A stretch of 64,000 bases of DNA, from NCBI GenBank assembly GCA_027854065.1, contig JAQGEF010000016.1, positions 1 through 64,000 of the forward strand. The letters run 5' to 3'. Below the pieces are notes generated by a model. It searched no databases. It was not told the origin of the DNA and worked only from the letters and a program-made list of their open reading frames with translations. The stretch is from Polluticaenibacter yanchengensis (GTDB taxonomy: Bacteria > Bacteroidota > Bacteroidia > Chitinophagales > Chitinophagaceae). The position numbers and the translations under genes are program-made. Below, one piece after another: positions 52,112 to 60,727 of this stretch; position 1 is the stretch's first letter; every line of letters begins with the position of its first letter.

Positions 52112-54037
52112 TTATTCTGCAACGGCCATTTCAGGCTCTTTTGCATCCAGTTTATCCAATTCCACCCGTAAATTATCGATGATAAAGTTCTGGCGGTCCT
52201 GGGTATTTTTGCCCATATAATATTCCAGCATTTTCTGGATATGGTCACCATGTTCCAGCACCACCGGTTGCAAACGGATATCATCACCAATGAATTTACC
52301 AAATTCATCAGGACTGATTTCTCCCAATCCTTTAAAACGGGTGATTTCAGGGTTCTTACCCAATTTGCGAATCGCAGCAAGACGTTCTTCGTCTGTATAG
52401 CAATAAATAGTTTCCTGCTTGTTGCGCACGCGGAATAAAGGCGTTTCCAGGATATGTAAATGACCGCGTTTCACCAGGTCAGGAAAGAACTGAAGGAAGA
52501 AAGTCATCATTAATAAACGGATATGCATACCATCCACATCCGCATCGGTAGCCAGGATAATGCGGTTATAGCGCAAATCATCAATGCCTGCTTCAATATT
52601 TAACGCATGTTGCAACAGGTTAAATTCCTCATTCTCATATACCACTTTCTTGGTTAGTCCAAAGCAGTTAAGCGGTTTCCCCCTTAAACTAAAAACGGCC
52701 TGCGTATCTACATTCCGGCTTTTGGTAATAGAACCACTCGCACTATCGCCTTCCGTAATAAATAAAGTACTGTTCTGCATTTTTTCAGTGTACTCTTCCT
52801 TATTTTTAGCAGGAGGAGTGTCATCGAAATGAATATTACAGTCACGCAGTTTTTTATTATTCAACGCCGCCTTTTTAGCACGCTCGTTAGCAATTTTCTT
52901 TACGCCCTGTAATTCCTTACGCTCACGCTCACTTTGCTCAATGCGGCGTTTTAAAGCGTCTGCTACGTCTGAGTGCTTGTGCAGGAAATTATCCAGATGC
53001 TTGCTTAAAAAATCACCGATAAAGTTTTTAAGCGTCGGGCCCCCTTCATAAGTATTGGTACTGCCTAATTTTGTTTTAGTCTGGCTTTCGAATACAGGCT
53101 CCTGCACCCGCACGGCTATTGCCGCTACAATACTCTGGCGGATATCAGAAGTGTCATAATCTTTTTTAAAGAAGTCACGGATCGTTTTCACATAAGCTTC
53201 ACGAAAAGCCTGCTGATGCGTACCGCCCTGGGTAGTGTACTGGCCGTTCACAAAAGAATAGATATCTTCGCCATAATCATTGTTATGACTGATAGCCACT
53301 TCAATATCCTCATCCTTTAAATGTATGATCGGGTAACGCAACTGGTCTTCATTGGTTTTGCGTTGCAATAAGTCGAACAGACCATTTTTGCTGACGTGTC
53401 GTTTCCCATTAAAATTAATGACCAAACCAGCATTCAGGTAGCAATAGTTCCATATCTGGTTCTCTATAAATTCCAGCTGGTACTTATAATTTTTAAAAAT
53501 GCTGTTATCCGCTATAAAAGTTACATAAGTCCCGTTACTTTCAGTTGTTTTCTCTTCTTTGCTTTCTGTAGTCAGCACACCTTTGCTAAACTCTGCCCAA
53601 CGGCTTTTACCGTCCCTGTACGCCTGAACCTTAAAATAAGTGCTCAAAGCGTTCACCGCTTTTGTACCAACCCCGTTCAAACCCACACTTTTCTGGAAAG
53701 CCTTGCTATCATATTTAGCACCGGTATTCATTTTACTTACCACATCTACCACTTTGCCTAACGGAATGCCACGGCCATAATCCCGCACAGTTACCACACC
53801 TTCCTTATCCAGTGTTATATCTATCGCTTTACCATAACCCATCATGTGTTCATCCAGGCAGTTATCCATTACTTCCTTTATAAGTACATAAATACCATCA
53901 TCCGGGCTGGTACCATCTCCTAACTTACCAATATACATGCCTGGCCTTATACGGATATGCTCCTGCCAGTCAAGGGTCCTGATATTATCTTCACTATAAG
54001 CAACCGGTTGTTTATTTTCAAAGTCCATTGCACTCAT
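52112..54037 (-). CDS. parE: Type IIA topoisomerase subunit B (ParE)
   Basis: This 641-residue ATPase subunit belongs to topoisomerase IV or a gyrase-like enzyme. The GHKL domain shows [20 protein letters not shown] and DYGRGIPLG. The transducer follows, and the TOPRIM domain has [11 protein letters not shown] (catalytic Glu429) and [10 protein letters not shown] near residues 497-506. The short length without the GyrB-type insertion and the Bacteroidota-type N-terminus favour ParE. The ParC partner is not in the window, since the next minus-strand gene is YfiT. Confidence 0.9.
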   Translation of the reverse strand: MSAMDFENKQPVAYSEDNIRTLDWQEHIRIRPGMYIGKLGDGTSPDDGIYVLIKEVMDNCLDEHMMGYGKAIDITLDKEGVVTVRDYGRGIPLGKVVDVVSKMNTGAKYDSKAFQKSVGLNGVGTKAVNALSTYFKVQAYRDGKSRWAEFSKGVLTTESKEEKTTESNGTYVTFIADNSIFKNYKYQLEFIENQIWNYCYLNAGLVINFNGKRHVSKNGLFDLLQRKTNEDQLRYPIIHLKDEDIEVAISHNNDYGEDIYSFVNGQYTTQGGTHQQAFREAYVKTIRDFFKKDYDTSDIRQSIVAAIAVRVQEPVFESQTKTKLGSTNTYEGGPTLKNFIGDFLSKHLDNFLHKHSDVADALKRRIEQSERERKELQGVKKIANERAKKAALNNKKLRDCNIHFDDTPPAKNKEEYTEKMQNSTLFITEGDSASGSITKSRNVDTQAVFSLRGKPLNCFGLTKKVVYENEEFNLLQHALNIEAGIDDLRYNRIILATDADVDGMHIRLLMMTFFLQFFPDLVKRGHLHILETPLFRVRNKQETIYCYTDEERLAAIRKLGKNPEITRFKGLGEISPDEFGKFIGDDIRLQPVVLEHGDHIQKMLEYYMGKNTQDRQNFIIDNLRVELDKLDAKEPEMAVAE

Positions 54038-54192
54038 AATTCTAAATCCTTTTTAAGCTTGTGCAAATTTGCTAAAAATTTTCGCAAAACGGAATAATAT
54101 TTTTTTGTAAACAGATACAACCAATTAATAAGTTAGTATATCTTTATATGGCACAGAAATTGTGTATATAAAATTAATTAAAACAAAAATCA

Positions 54193-54684
54193 ATGAAGCT
54201 TAAACAAATCCTTTCGATTGCTATTTTAGCTGGTGGCTTAGCAGTATCTATGCAAAGCTGTAAGTCTGAACCAAAAGACACAGAAATCCAGTCCAAAGTC
54301 AGTGCCGCATTAGTAAGTACTCCGGGAGTAACCGTTACTGTAGACAAAGGTGTAGTAACCCTTAGCGGAGAAGTAGCCGATGAGGCCACCAAGCAAGCAG
54401 CGGAGACAGCTGCCAAAGGCCTGGAAAAAGAAGGTGTTAAAGGTGTAAACAATAACTTAACCGTTACGCCGCCACCGCCACCTGCACCTGTTGTAACTGC
54501 GGATGATACATTATTATCCGGTGTAAACGCTGTTTTAGCTAATTATAAAGGTGTGACAGCCGAAGTAAAAGAAGGCGTTGTAACCTTAAGAGGTGATATC
54601 AAAAGAGCTGACCTAACCAACTTAATGCAGGCTTTAAATGCTTTAGGCGCTAAGAAAATTGAAAACCAATTAAACATTAAATAA
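54193..54684 (+). CDS. Lipoprotein with two BON domains
   Basis: This 163-residue lipoprotein has the signal MKLKQILSIAILAGGLAVSM with Cys23 in QSCKS. Two BON domains follow: residues about 30-95 (SKVSAALVSTPGVTVTVDKG, VVTLSGEV) and about 105-163 (LLSGVNAVLANYKGVTAEVK, VVTLRGDI). A Pro-rich linker (PPPPPAP) joins them. BON domains bind membranes and occur in OsmY and Kbp-like stress proteins. The companion BON/LysM gene starts 2 bp later, so the two are one unit. Confidence 0.88.
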   Translation: MKLKQILSIAILAGGLAVSMQSCKSEPKDTEIQSKVSAALVSTPGVTVTVDKGVVTLSGEVADEATKQAAETAAKGLEKEGVKGVNNNLTVTPPPPPAPVVTADDTLLSGVNAVLANYKGVTAEVKEGVVTLRGDIKRADLTNLMQALNALGAKKIENQLNIK

Positions 54685-54686
54685 TT

Positions 54687-55067
54687 ATGGCATTACAAGA
54701 TAAATATGCTGAATTAGTAAGTACAGCACAGGCACAAGGCATTGCTAATTTACAGGTTCGCGAAAACGAAGGTGTTTTATACATCGACGGAGAAGCACCA
54801 AGCACAACCGCAAAAGATAAAGTTTGGGAAGTTTATCAGAAAATTGACCCGGATTTCAGAGCAGGAGATGCTGTTGTAAATATTTCATTAGCAGCAGGTG
54901 CTGAGCCGGCTTCTACAGAATACGTAGTAAAAACCGGCGATAGCTTGTCTAAGATCGGCAAAGCTTTCGGTAAAGACTGGAAAGAGATCTACGAAGCCAA
55001 TAAAGATGTGATAGGAAGCACCCCTGATCTGATTCAGGTAGGTTGGACATTAAAAATTCCTTCGTAA
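54687..55067 (+). CDS. BON-LysM protein (Kbp-like)
   Basis: This 126-residue protein has an N-terminal BON-like domain (about residues 1-70, VRENEGVLYIDGEAPSTTAK and VVNISLAAG) and a C-terminal LysM domain (about residues 78-125, YVVKTGDSLSKIGKAFG and IYEANKDVIG). The architecture matches E. coli Kbp (YgaU), a cytoplasmic K+-binding protein. There is no signal peptide, which fits. It follows the BON lipoprotein with a 2-bp gap. Sensing of K+ or osmotic stress is inferred from the domain pair only. Confidence 0.85.
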   Translation: MALQDKYAELVSTAQAQGIANLQVRENEGVLYIDGEAPSTTAKDKVWEVYQKIDPDFRAGDAVVNISLAAGAEPASTEYVVKTGDSLSKIGKAFGKDWKEIYEANKDVIGSTPDLIQVGWTLKIPS

Positions 55068-55105
55068 TTTTTAATTACCCAACGTTCACCAGAACGTCTA
55101 TATAT

Positions 55106-55134
55106 AAAAATGCCTGGCAATAGTCAGGCATTTT
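55106..55134 (+). terminator. Terminator after the BON-LysM gene
   Basis: AAAAATGCCTG pairs with CAGGCATTTT around a GCAATAGT loop, about 40 bp past the stop. Confidence 0.85.
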
Positions 55135-55138
55135 CTTA

Positions 55139-55305
55139 TTTGGGGCTTTCATCGTTCTGCATTCTACGGAGCAATTGTCCGGCATGCTTATGGCTCCGCT
55201 ACGCTCGGTACATTTTGCAGGAGTTGTTCCTGTAATTGGTTTTCTCAAATTAATCCTGCAAAAATGTACTGGCTCGTTCCTCGCCACCAACGCAAACCGC
55301 AGCCC
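55139..55305 (+). repeat. R1 structured repeat, copy G (long type)
   Basis: It starts TTTGGGGCTTTCATC and ends AACCGCAGCCCC, where GGGGCT at one end pairs with AGCCCC at the other. The central arms are GTACATTTTGCAGGA and TCCTGCAAAATGTAC. The rest of the gap to 55364 is featureless. Confidence 0.8.
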
Positions 55306-55364
55306 CTGGGCATTAGTAGGCCGATTGGGCGATTCTGATAGCCAATTAGGTGAAAAACATTAAT

Positions 55365-55408
55365 ACCAATAAAAAAGCTGCAAATGTTCTTGCAGCTTTT
55401 TTATTGGT
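55365..55408 (-). terminator. Terminator after the VOC pair
   Basis: ACCAATAAAAAAGCTGCAA pairs perfectly with TTGCAGCTTTTTTATTGGT (19 bp) around a short loop and touches the stop codon of the VOC gene at 55408. Confidence 0.85.
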
Positions 55409-55845
55409 TAGCCTCTTGGCTCATCGTAATTGATCATCCAGTTAATACCGAATTTATCGCTGAACATACCAAAGTAAGCACCCCAGAATGTTTTATTCAT
55501 TGCCATTATAATATTACCACCCTCACTCAGTTTAGAAAACAGCTTATCAGCTTCTTCCGTACTGTGCGTGTTGATAGAAATAGAATAATTGTTGCCCTGG
55601 ATAACAGGGTAGTTCTGGTTGGAAGGCACATCACTGCCCATTAAAACAGTTTCCTTGCTGATAGGTAAACTCACATGCATTACCTTATTAAGTTCCGCTT
55701 CCGGAATCGGTGGCTGTCCTTCCTGCGGCGGCATGTCGCCAAACTTAGCAATATGTGCGAATTCTTTTTCAAAAGCATCTTTATAAAAGTTAAATGCTGC
55801 TTCGCACTTATCCTCAAATGTCAAATAAATATTTACTTCTGCCAT
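55408..55845 (-). CDS. VOC family protein (PhnB-like)
   Basis: This 145-residue protein opens NIYLTFEDKCEAAFNFYKDA and has FAHIAKFGDMPPQEGQPPIP, as in PhnB-type VOC proteins. It ends MFSDKFGINWMINYDEPRG, which is the usual close of this subgroup. Despite the PhnB name, these proteins have no demonstrated phosphonate role. It follows the VOC gene at 55851 by 5 bp and is probably co-transcribed with it. Confidence 0.88.
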   Translation of the reverse strand: MAEVNIYLTFEDKCEAAFNFYKDAFEKEFAHIAKFGDMPPQEGQPPIPEAELNKVMHVSLPISKETVLMGSDVPSNQNYPVIQGNNYSISINTHSTEEADKLFSKLSEGGNIIMAMNKTFWGAYFGMFSDKFGINWMINYDEPRG

Positions 55846-55850
55846 TATAA

Positions 55851-56228
55851 TTATTTTAATGAATGAAAACCAATGGTGTTACCTTCCGAATCGCCGCAGA
55901 TACCAATAAAGCCATGCTCACTAATGGAAAACTTTTCCTGGTACACTTTCCCGCCTGCGGCAGCTACTCTGCCAATTTCAACGGCGCAATCTTCACAACT
56001 GAAATAAGCGATCGTACCACTTCCGCCCGGACCAAATCCATCCATTTTTACTAAAGCACCGGATGCATTGTCACCGGGATACTGGGACGGGAATGCGGAC
56101 ATTTGCATACCGGAGACTTCATCAGGGGCAGGCATAGGCGTTAACTTTACCTGTAATACTTCTTCGTAGAATTTAACTGCTCTCGGCATGTCTTCTACGT
56201 AAATTTCAATCCAACAAAATGGGTTCAT
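55851..56228 (-). CDS. VOC family protein
   Basis: This 125-residue protein has the start NPFCWIEIYVEDMPRAVKFYE and the end GICGDSEGNTIGFHSLK of a glyoxalase/bleomycin-resistance-like VOC protein. It contains FGPGGSGTIAYFSCEDC in the second module. It is the first gene of a two-gene VOC unit with 55408. No substrate can be assigned. Confidence 0.85.
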   Translation of the reverse strand: MNPFCWIEIYVEDMPRAVKFYEEVLQVKLTPMPAPDEVSGMQMSAFPSQYPGDNASGALVKMDGFGPGGSGTIAYFSCEDCAVEIGRVAAAGGKVYQEKFSISEHGFIGICGDSEGNTIGFHSLK

Positions 56229-56409
56229 AATTTTTAGTTTTTATATAGCATTATAAAGGTATGCTAAGATTTGAGTTTCGTATCATTAATTTTAAGTGAA
56301 TCGCTTTGCATTAATTATTTTCAAGACAGAGCATGATAGAATAACTTTTTATCATTTTTAACTTCGGCTCTGCGATTAGCTTATTACCATATTGAAAAAT
56401 AAATATTAA

Positions 56410-57504
56410 ATGGGAGTTGTACTAGGCATTATATTTCATTTTCTCGGAGGCTTTGCTTCAGGAAGTTTCTATGCACCATATAAAAAAGTGAAAGGCTGGA
56501 GCTGGGAAACCTTTTGGTTGGTTGGCGGCTTGTTCAGCTGGTTATTTGTTCCTTTTATAGCGGCCTGGCTTACCATTCCGGATTTCTGGAGCATTATACA
56601 AAGTGCAGATGGCAATACTGTTTGGTATTCATATATTTTTGGCATCCTTTGGGGTATCGGTGGTTTTACTTACGGTTTAGGTGTTCGTTACCTGGGTGTA
56701 TCATTAGGCAGTACTATCATACTCGGTTTATGCATGATTTTCGGCGCCATACTACCTTCCATTTATTACAATTTTAATCCATCAACCGGAAAAGACAGTT
56801 TTACGGACATTGCCACAAATTCCTGGGGACAGGTTGTATTATTAGGTATGGCCGTATGTGTTATTGGTATGATCATATGCGGTAAAGCGGGCGTATTAAA
56901 AGAAAAGCAAATTGGAGCAACCGCTGATGAATCTCACGGAAAAGCCAGTGACAGTACAGAGTTCAAGTTCGGTTTAGGCTTAGCTGTGTCCATTGTTTCA
57001 GGCATCTTAAGTGCCTGCTTCAACTTTGGCCTGGAAGCCGGTAAACCAATGGCTGATGCCGCAAATGCAGCCTGGAAAATTGCTAATCCGGAAGCAGGAC
57101 ATGAATTTTTATTTCAAAACAATGTAACATATATCGTGGTATTGTGGGGTGGATTAACCAGTAATGCCATTGGCTGTTTTATCCTTGCTGGTAAGAATAA
57201 ATCGTTTGGTGAGTATTTCAAGACCAATGTACCACGTTTAAAAAATATCATTTTTTGTGCTATTGCAGGTACCATGTGGTATTTACAGTTCTTCTTCTAT
57301 GGAATGGGCGAAAGCAAAATGGGGAATGGTGCCAGTTCATGGATACTGCACATGGCATTTATAATTCTTATTGCCAACGGTGTGGGTTTATTACTTGGCG
57401 AGTGGAAAGGCGTAGATAAAAAAGCGAAAAACGCATTATTATTAGGAATCGCAGTAATTATCCTTTCAGTAATTATTGTAGGTATAGGGAATAGTTTGAA
57501 GTAG
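56410..57504 (+). CDS. rhaT: L-rhamnose-proton symporter
   Basis: This 364-residue transporter has ten predicted membrane segments and the RhaT pattern. It opens GVVLGIIFHFLGGFASGSFY, followed by APYKKVKGWSWETFWLVGG. YSYIFGILWGIGGFTYGLGV then comes before RYLGVSLGSTIILGL, and SAC-FNFGLEAGKPMAD follows in the centre. RhaT imports L-rhamnose with H+. It opens the rhamnose cluster, followed after a repeat-filled 228-bp gap by the fused aldolase/dehydrogenase. No regulator gene is inside the window. Confidence 0.93.
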   Translation: MGVVLGIIFHFLGGFASGSFYAPYKKVKGWSWETFWLVGGLFSWLFVPFIAAWLTIPDFWSIIQSADGNTVWYSYIFGILWGIGGFTYGLGVRYLGVSLGSTIILGLCMIFGAILPSIYYNFNPSTGKDSFTDIATNSWGQVVLLGMAVCVIGMIICGKAGVLKEKQIGATADESHGKASDSTEFKFGLGLAVSIVSGILSACFNFGLEAGKPMADAANAAWKIANPEAGHEFLFQNNVTYIVVLWGGLTSNAIGCFILAGKNKSFGEYFKTNVPRLKNIIFCAIAGTMWYLQFFFYGMGESKMGNGASSWILHMAFIILIANGVGLLLGEWKGVDKKAKNALLLGIAVIILSVIIVGIGNSLK

Positions 57505-57540
57505 GGGAAGTATTGATATGCTTCTTAAGAGCAAATTTTA

Positions 57541-57674
57541 CCCACCATAACCCCTCCGAGGAGGGGGCAGAAGCAAAATAGGGATATTAGGTTGAGTAAT
57601 TGTAAATAGGCTATTACTCGGGATATATTTTCCCACTTAGACTAATCCCCTCCTTGGAGGGGCAGGGGGGGGTA
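57541..57674. repeat. GGAGGGG element with inverted ends, rhaT side
   Basis: CCCACCATAACCCCTCCGAG and, 90 bp later, CCCCTCCTTGGAGGGGCAGG form an inverted pair. The element fills most of the gap between rhaT and the next gene. Confidence 0.6.
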
Positions 57675-57732
57675 CGCAGATTTAAAAAGAACAATTAAAA
57701 TAAAATATAAACAAAAACATAAACTAAGACAG

Positions 57733-59847
57733 ATGTCGAACAAAAACTATAAGCACGTTAGCTATTTATGGGACGATGCTAAAGCAGCCGAATTAGCAGG
57801 CGATGAAGTAGGTTTATTAATTTACCGCAGTAATTTATTAGGCGCAGATTTGCGTTTAACAAACTATGGCGGTGGTAACACTAGCTGTAAAGCTTTTGCA
57901 AAAGATCCTCTAACCGGTCAGGAAACTGAAATCATGTGGGTGAAAGGTAGTGGTGGCGATATCGGTACTTTAAAAAGAAGCGGTTTAGCTGCATTATATG
58001 TTGACCGTCTGCGCAGCTTAAAAAATATTTATCGTGGTGTAGAGTTCGAAGATGAAATGGTGGAATTATTTAACCATTGCATTTACGATTTAGCCAGTAA
58101 AGCGCCATCTATCGATACGCCTTTACATGGTTTCCTGCCATTCAAACATATCGATCACTTACATCCGGATGCGGCTATCGCAATTGCTGCCGCTAAAGAT
58201 GGTAAGCAGATTACACAAGACCTTTTCGGTGGTACCATCGGTTGGGTAGAGTGGAAAAAACCTGGCTTCGAATTAGGTTTATCCCTTAAAAAATGTTTAG
58301 ACGAAAACCCTGGTATCCGTGGTATCATGTTAGGTTCTCACGGTTTATTTACATGGGGCGATACCGCTTATGAAAGTTATGTAAACACTTTAGACGTTAT
58401 CGAAAAATGTGCAGAGTATATCGAGAGCAATCTTGGTAAAAAAGGACCTGTTTTCGGTGGTCAGAAAATCGAATCTTTACCAAAAGAGCAACGTTTAAGT
58501 CAGGCCGCTTCATTAGCGCCAATTTTACGTGGTTTTACCAGCAGCAAGCAAAAAATGGTAGGTCACTTTACCGATGATGACCGTGTTTTACAATTCATCA
58601 ACAGTAACGATTTAGACCGTTTAGCACCATTAGGTACCAGCTGCCCGGACCATTTCTTACGTACTAAAATCAGTCCGTTAGTACTGGAATTAGCACCAAA
58701 CGAAGACTTAAGCGATGTTGCGGCTATCAAAGCTAAATTAGCACCGGCTTTCGAAGCTTACCGTGCTATGTACACAGAATATTACAACACTTGCAAACAC
58801 GATAACAGCCCTGCTATCCGCGATACCAATCCGGTAGTAATTCTTTATCCGGGTGTAGGTATGTTTACTTTCAGCAAGGATAAACAAACGACCCGCGTAG
58901 CTGCAGAATTTTATACCAACGCTATTAATGTAATGCGTGGTGCAGAAGCTATCAGCGAGTATACTTCTTTACCTCGTCAGGAAGCTTTCGATATCGAATA
59001 CTGGTTATTGGAAGAGGCTAAATTACAACGCATGCCTAAGCCAAAATCTTTAAGCGGTCGTATCGCTTTAATTACCGGTAGTGCCGGTGGTATTGGTAAG
59101 GCTATTGCACACAAGTTTGTACAGGAAGGTGCCGTGGTTGTATTAAACGACATCAACCAGGAGCGTTTAGACGAAGCCGTTGCTGAGTTTACAGCTGCTT
59201 ATGGTAAAGATTCAGTAGCTGCTACTTTGTTAAACGTTACAGACGAAGCGTCTTCTGCTGCTGCTTTCGATGCTGCTGCTTTGGCCTTTGGTGGGGTGGA
59301 TATTGTAGTAAACAATGCCGGTATCAGTATTTCTAAATCTATAGCAGAGCACACTTTAGAAGAGTGGGATCGCTTATATGATATCTTAGTAAAAGGTCAG
59401 TTCATCGTTTCTAAAGCCGGTGTTGCGGTATTACGCAAGCAAGGTTTTGGTGGCGATATCATCAATATCGTATCTAAAAATGCGGTAGTGGCTGGTCCTA
59501 ATAACCCAGGTTATGGTTCTGCAAAAGCAGCACAGGCGCACCTTACACGTTTATTGGCTGCTGAATTGGGTGCCGATAAAATCCGTGTAAACACTGTAAA
59601 CCCTGATGCCGTTATTGCCAACAGTAATATCTGGGCAGGTGGCTGGGCAGAAGGTCGTGCAAAAGCTTACGGTATTACTGTAGACGAATTGCCGGCTTAC
59701 TACGCTAAGCGTACATTGCTTAACGAAATCATTTTACCGGAAGACATCGCTAATGCATGTTTCGCTTTCGTAGGTGGTTTGTTAGGCAAATCTACCGGTA
59801 ACGCCTTAAATGTTGACGGTGGTGTAGCGATGGGCTTCTATCGTTAA
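57733..59847 (+). CDS. rhaEW: Bifunctional rhamnulose-1-phosphate aldolase / short-chain dehydrogenase
   Basis: This 704-residue fusion has an N-terminal class II aldolase (about residues 1-425), with the zinc ligands His142 and His144 in HIDHLHPDA and His203 in SHGLFTWGD, and the phosphate-binding NYGGGNTSCK near residue 45. The C-terminal SDR (about residues 440-704) has TGSAGGIG at 448-455, NNAG, and YGSAK with Tyr594 and Lys598. The aldolase splits L-rhamnulose-1-phosphate into dihydroxyacetone phosphate and L-lactaldehyde, and the SDR then oxidises lactaldehyde, as in Bacillus RhaEW. Codon use is strongly biased (CGT, TTA), like atpA, which suggests high expression when induced. Confidence 0.94.
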   Translation: MSNKNYKHVSYLWDDAKAAELAGDEVGLLIYRSNLLGADLRLTNYGGGNTSCKAFAKDPLTGQETEIMWVKGSGGDIGTLKRSGLAALYVDRLRSLKNIYRGVEFEDEMVELFNHCIYDLASKAPSIDTPLHGFLPFKHIDHLHPDAAIAIAAAKDGKQITQDLFGGTIGWVEWKKPGFELGLSLKKCLDENPGIRGIMLGSHGLFTWGDTAYESYVNTLDVIEKCAEYIESNLGKKGPVFGGQKIESLPKEQRLSQAASLAPILRGFTSSKQKMVGHFTDDDRVLQFINSNDLDRLAPLGTSCPDHFLRTKISPLVLELAPNEDLSDVAAIKAKLAPAFEAYRAMYTEYYNTCKHDNSPAIRDTNPVVILYPGVGMFTFSKDKQTTRVAAEFYTNAINVMRGAEAISEYTSLPRQEAFDIEYWLLEEAKLQRMPKPKSLSGRIALITGSAGGIGKAIAHKFVQEGAVVVLNDINQERLDEAVAEFTAAYGKDSVAATLLNVTDEASSAAAFDAAALAFGGVDIVVNNAGISISKSIAEHTLEEWDRLYDILVKGQFIVSKAGVAVLRKQGFGGDIINIVSKNAVVAGPNNPGYGSAKAAQAHLTRLLAAELGADKIRVNTVNPDAVIANSNIWAGGWAEGRAKAYGITVDELPAYYAKRTLLNEIILPEDIANACFAFVGGLLGKSTGNALNVDGGVAMGFYR

Positions 59848-59911
59848 TATATGTGGCAAATAGGGTTTAGTGAAAGCTATTACTCAAAAGCCAAATCAAC
59901 TCATACGCTTG

Positions 59912-59940
59912 TCCCCTTCCCGGAGGGGCAGGGGTGGGTT
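59912..59940 (+). repeat. GGAGGGG repeat half-element
   Basis: CCCCTTCCCGGAGGGGCAGG then GGTGGG, the right half of the same family as 57646-57674, lies directly after the rhaEW gene. Confidence 0.6.
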
Positions 59941-59965
59941 GTATTTAAAAAGTTCTTTGACTTTC

Positions 59966-60088
59966 TGGGGCTCTCATCATCAGATACTTTATTGAGCTTT
60001 GGTTCGGCGTACTTAGGGGTTCGCTCCGCTCCGTGCTTCGTTGCACTTGCACCAGCCGCTAAGGCGGCTGCCCACGCATGCCGCAGCC
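59966..60088 (+). repeat. R1 structured repeat, copy H (short type)
   Basis: It starts TGGGGCTCTCATCATC and ends ACGCATGCCGCAGCC. The central hairpin is GTGC-TTCGTT-GCAC, with a second stem CAGCCGC-TAA-GGCGGCTG. Confidence 0.75.
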
Positions 60089-60134
60089 ATTCAGCAGTAG
60101 AATTTCTATTTGGCTTTGTCAATCTGGTGGACTA

Positions 60135-60413
60135 AACCCACCCCAACCCCTCCCAGGAGGGGAGAGGCGTTTTCTGTGTTTAGTTTATAAGTAAATAGTA
60201 GATGAACTATTGTTGTATTTATAACCCTGAAAGGGTTAAATGTTTATAGAAAATAAATTGCGAATATTACATTCGACCCTGATGGGGTCGTATATTATTC
60301 TATATGTTTTTTCATTCTATAAACATAAGATACTTTCAGCATCTTTCTAAAGTTTGTAAAATAGCCTATCATCGCATAGGCTTATCCCCTCCTTGGAGGG
60401 GCAGGGGGTGGGT
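60135..60413. repeat. GGAGGGG inverted pair enclosing two palindromes
   Basis: Inverted halves lie at 60135-60168 (ACCCACCCCAACCCCTCCCA) and 60384-60413 (CCCCTCCTTGGAGGGGCAGG). Between them are AACCCTGAAAGGGTT (60223-60237) and CGACCCTGATGGGGTCG (60274-60290), short palindromes of a type common in Bacteroidota genomes. Confidence 0.6.
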
Positions 60414-60427
60414 AGAAAATGTTCAAT

Positions 60428-60576
60428 AGTATTACAAATGATGATGGGCTGCGGCATGGCGTTGGTGGCGGCCTTAGCCGCCAGTACAAGCGCCTTTGCG
60501 CGCAGTACCGAGCGTAGCGGAGCCATAAGAACGCCGGACAAATGTTGATTAAAAACAAATGTTCAGAGCCCCAAAA
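60428..60576 (-). repeat. R1 structured repeat, copy I
   Basis: On the minus strand it starts TTTTTGGGGCTCTGAAC. Its central hairpin is GTACTGCGC / GCGCTTGTAC with a short loop, then GGCGGC-TAAG-GCCGCC. It ends GCCATGCCGCAGCCC and TTGTAATACT. The arms are again different but paired. Confidence 0.75.
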
Positions 60577-60727
60577 AGGGATTCCTTTTTTAAGTAGAAA
60601 ACAACTTATCCGAATTCCTATAAAATGTATTTGACGTAGCCTTGTGCTGCGTCAAATTTTTGTATTTCTCTCACAGTTTAGTCAATTACCTTTAAGGAGT
60701 GAATCAACTAAACAAAATACATGCACT

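Noticed and set aside
52066..52380. Minus-strand ORF of 104 codons within the 3' end of parE
   Set aside because: It is out of frame with parE over its whole length and has no start context; composition is Trp and Asn rich, as expected of a shadow.
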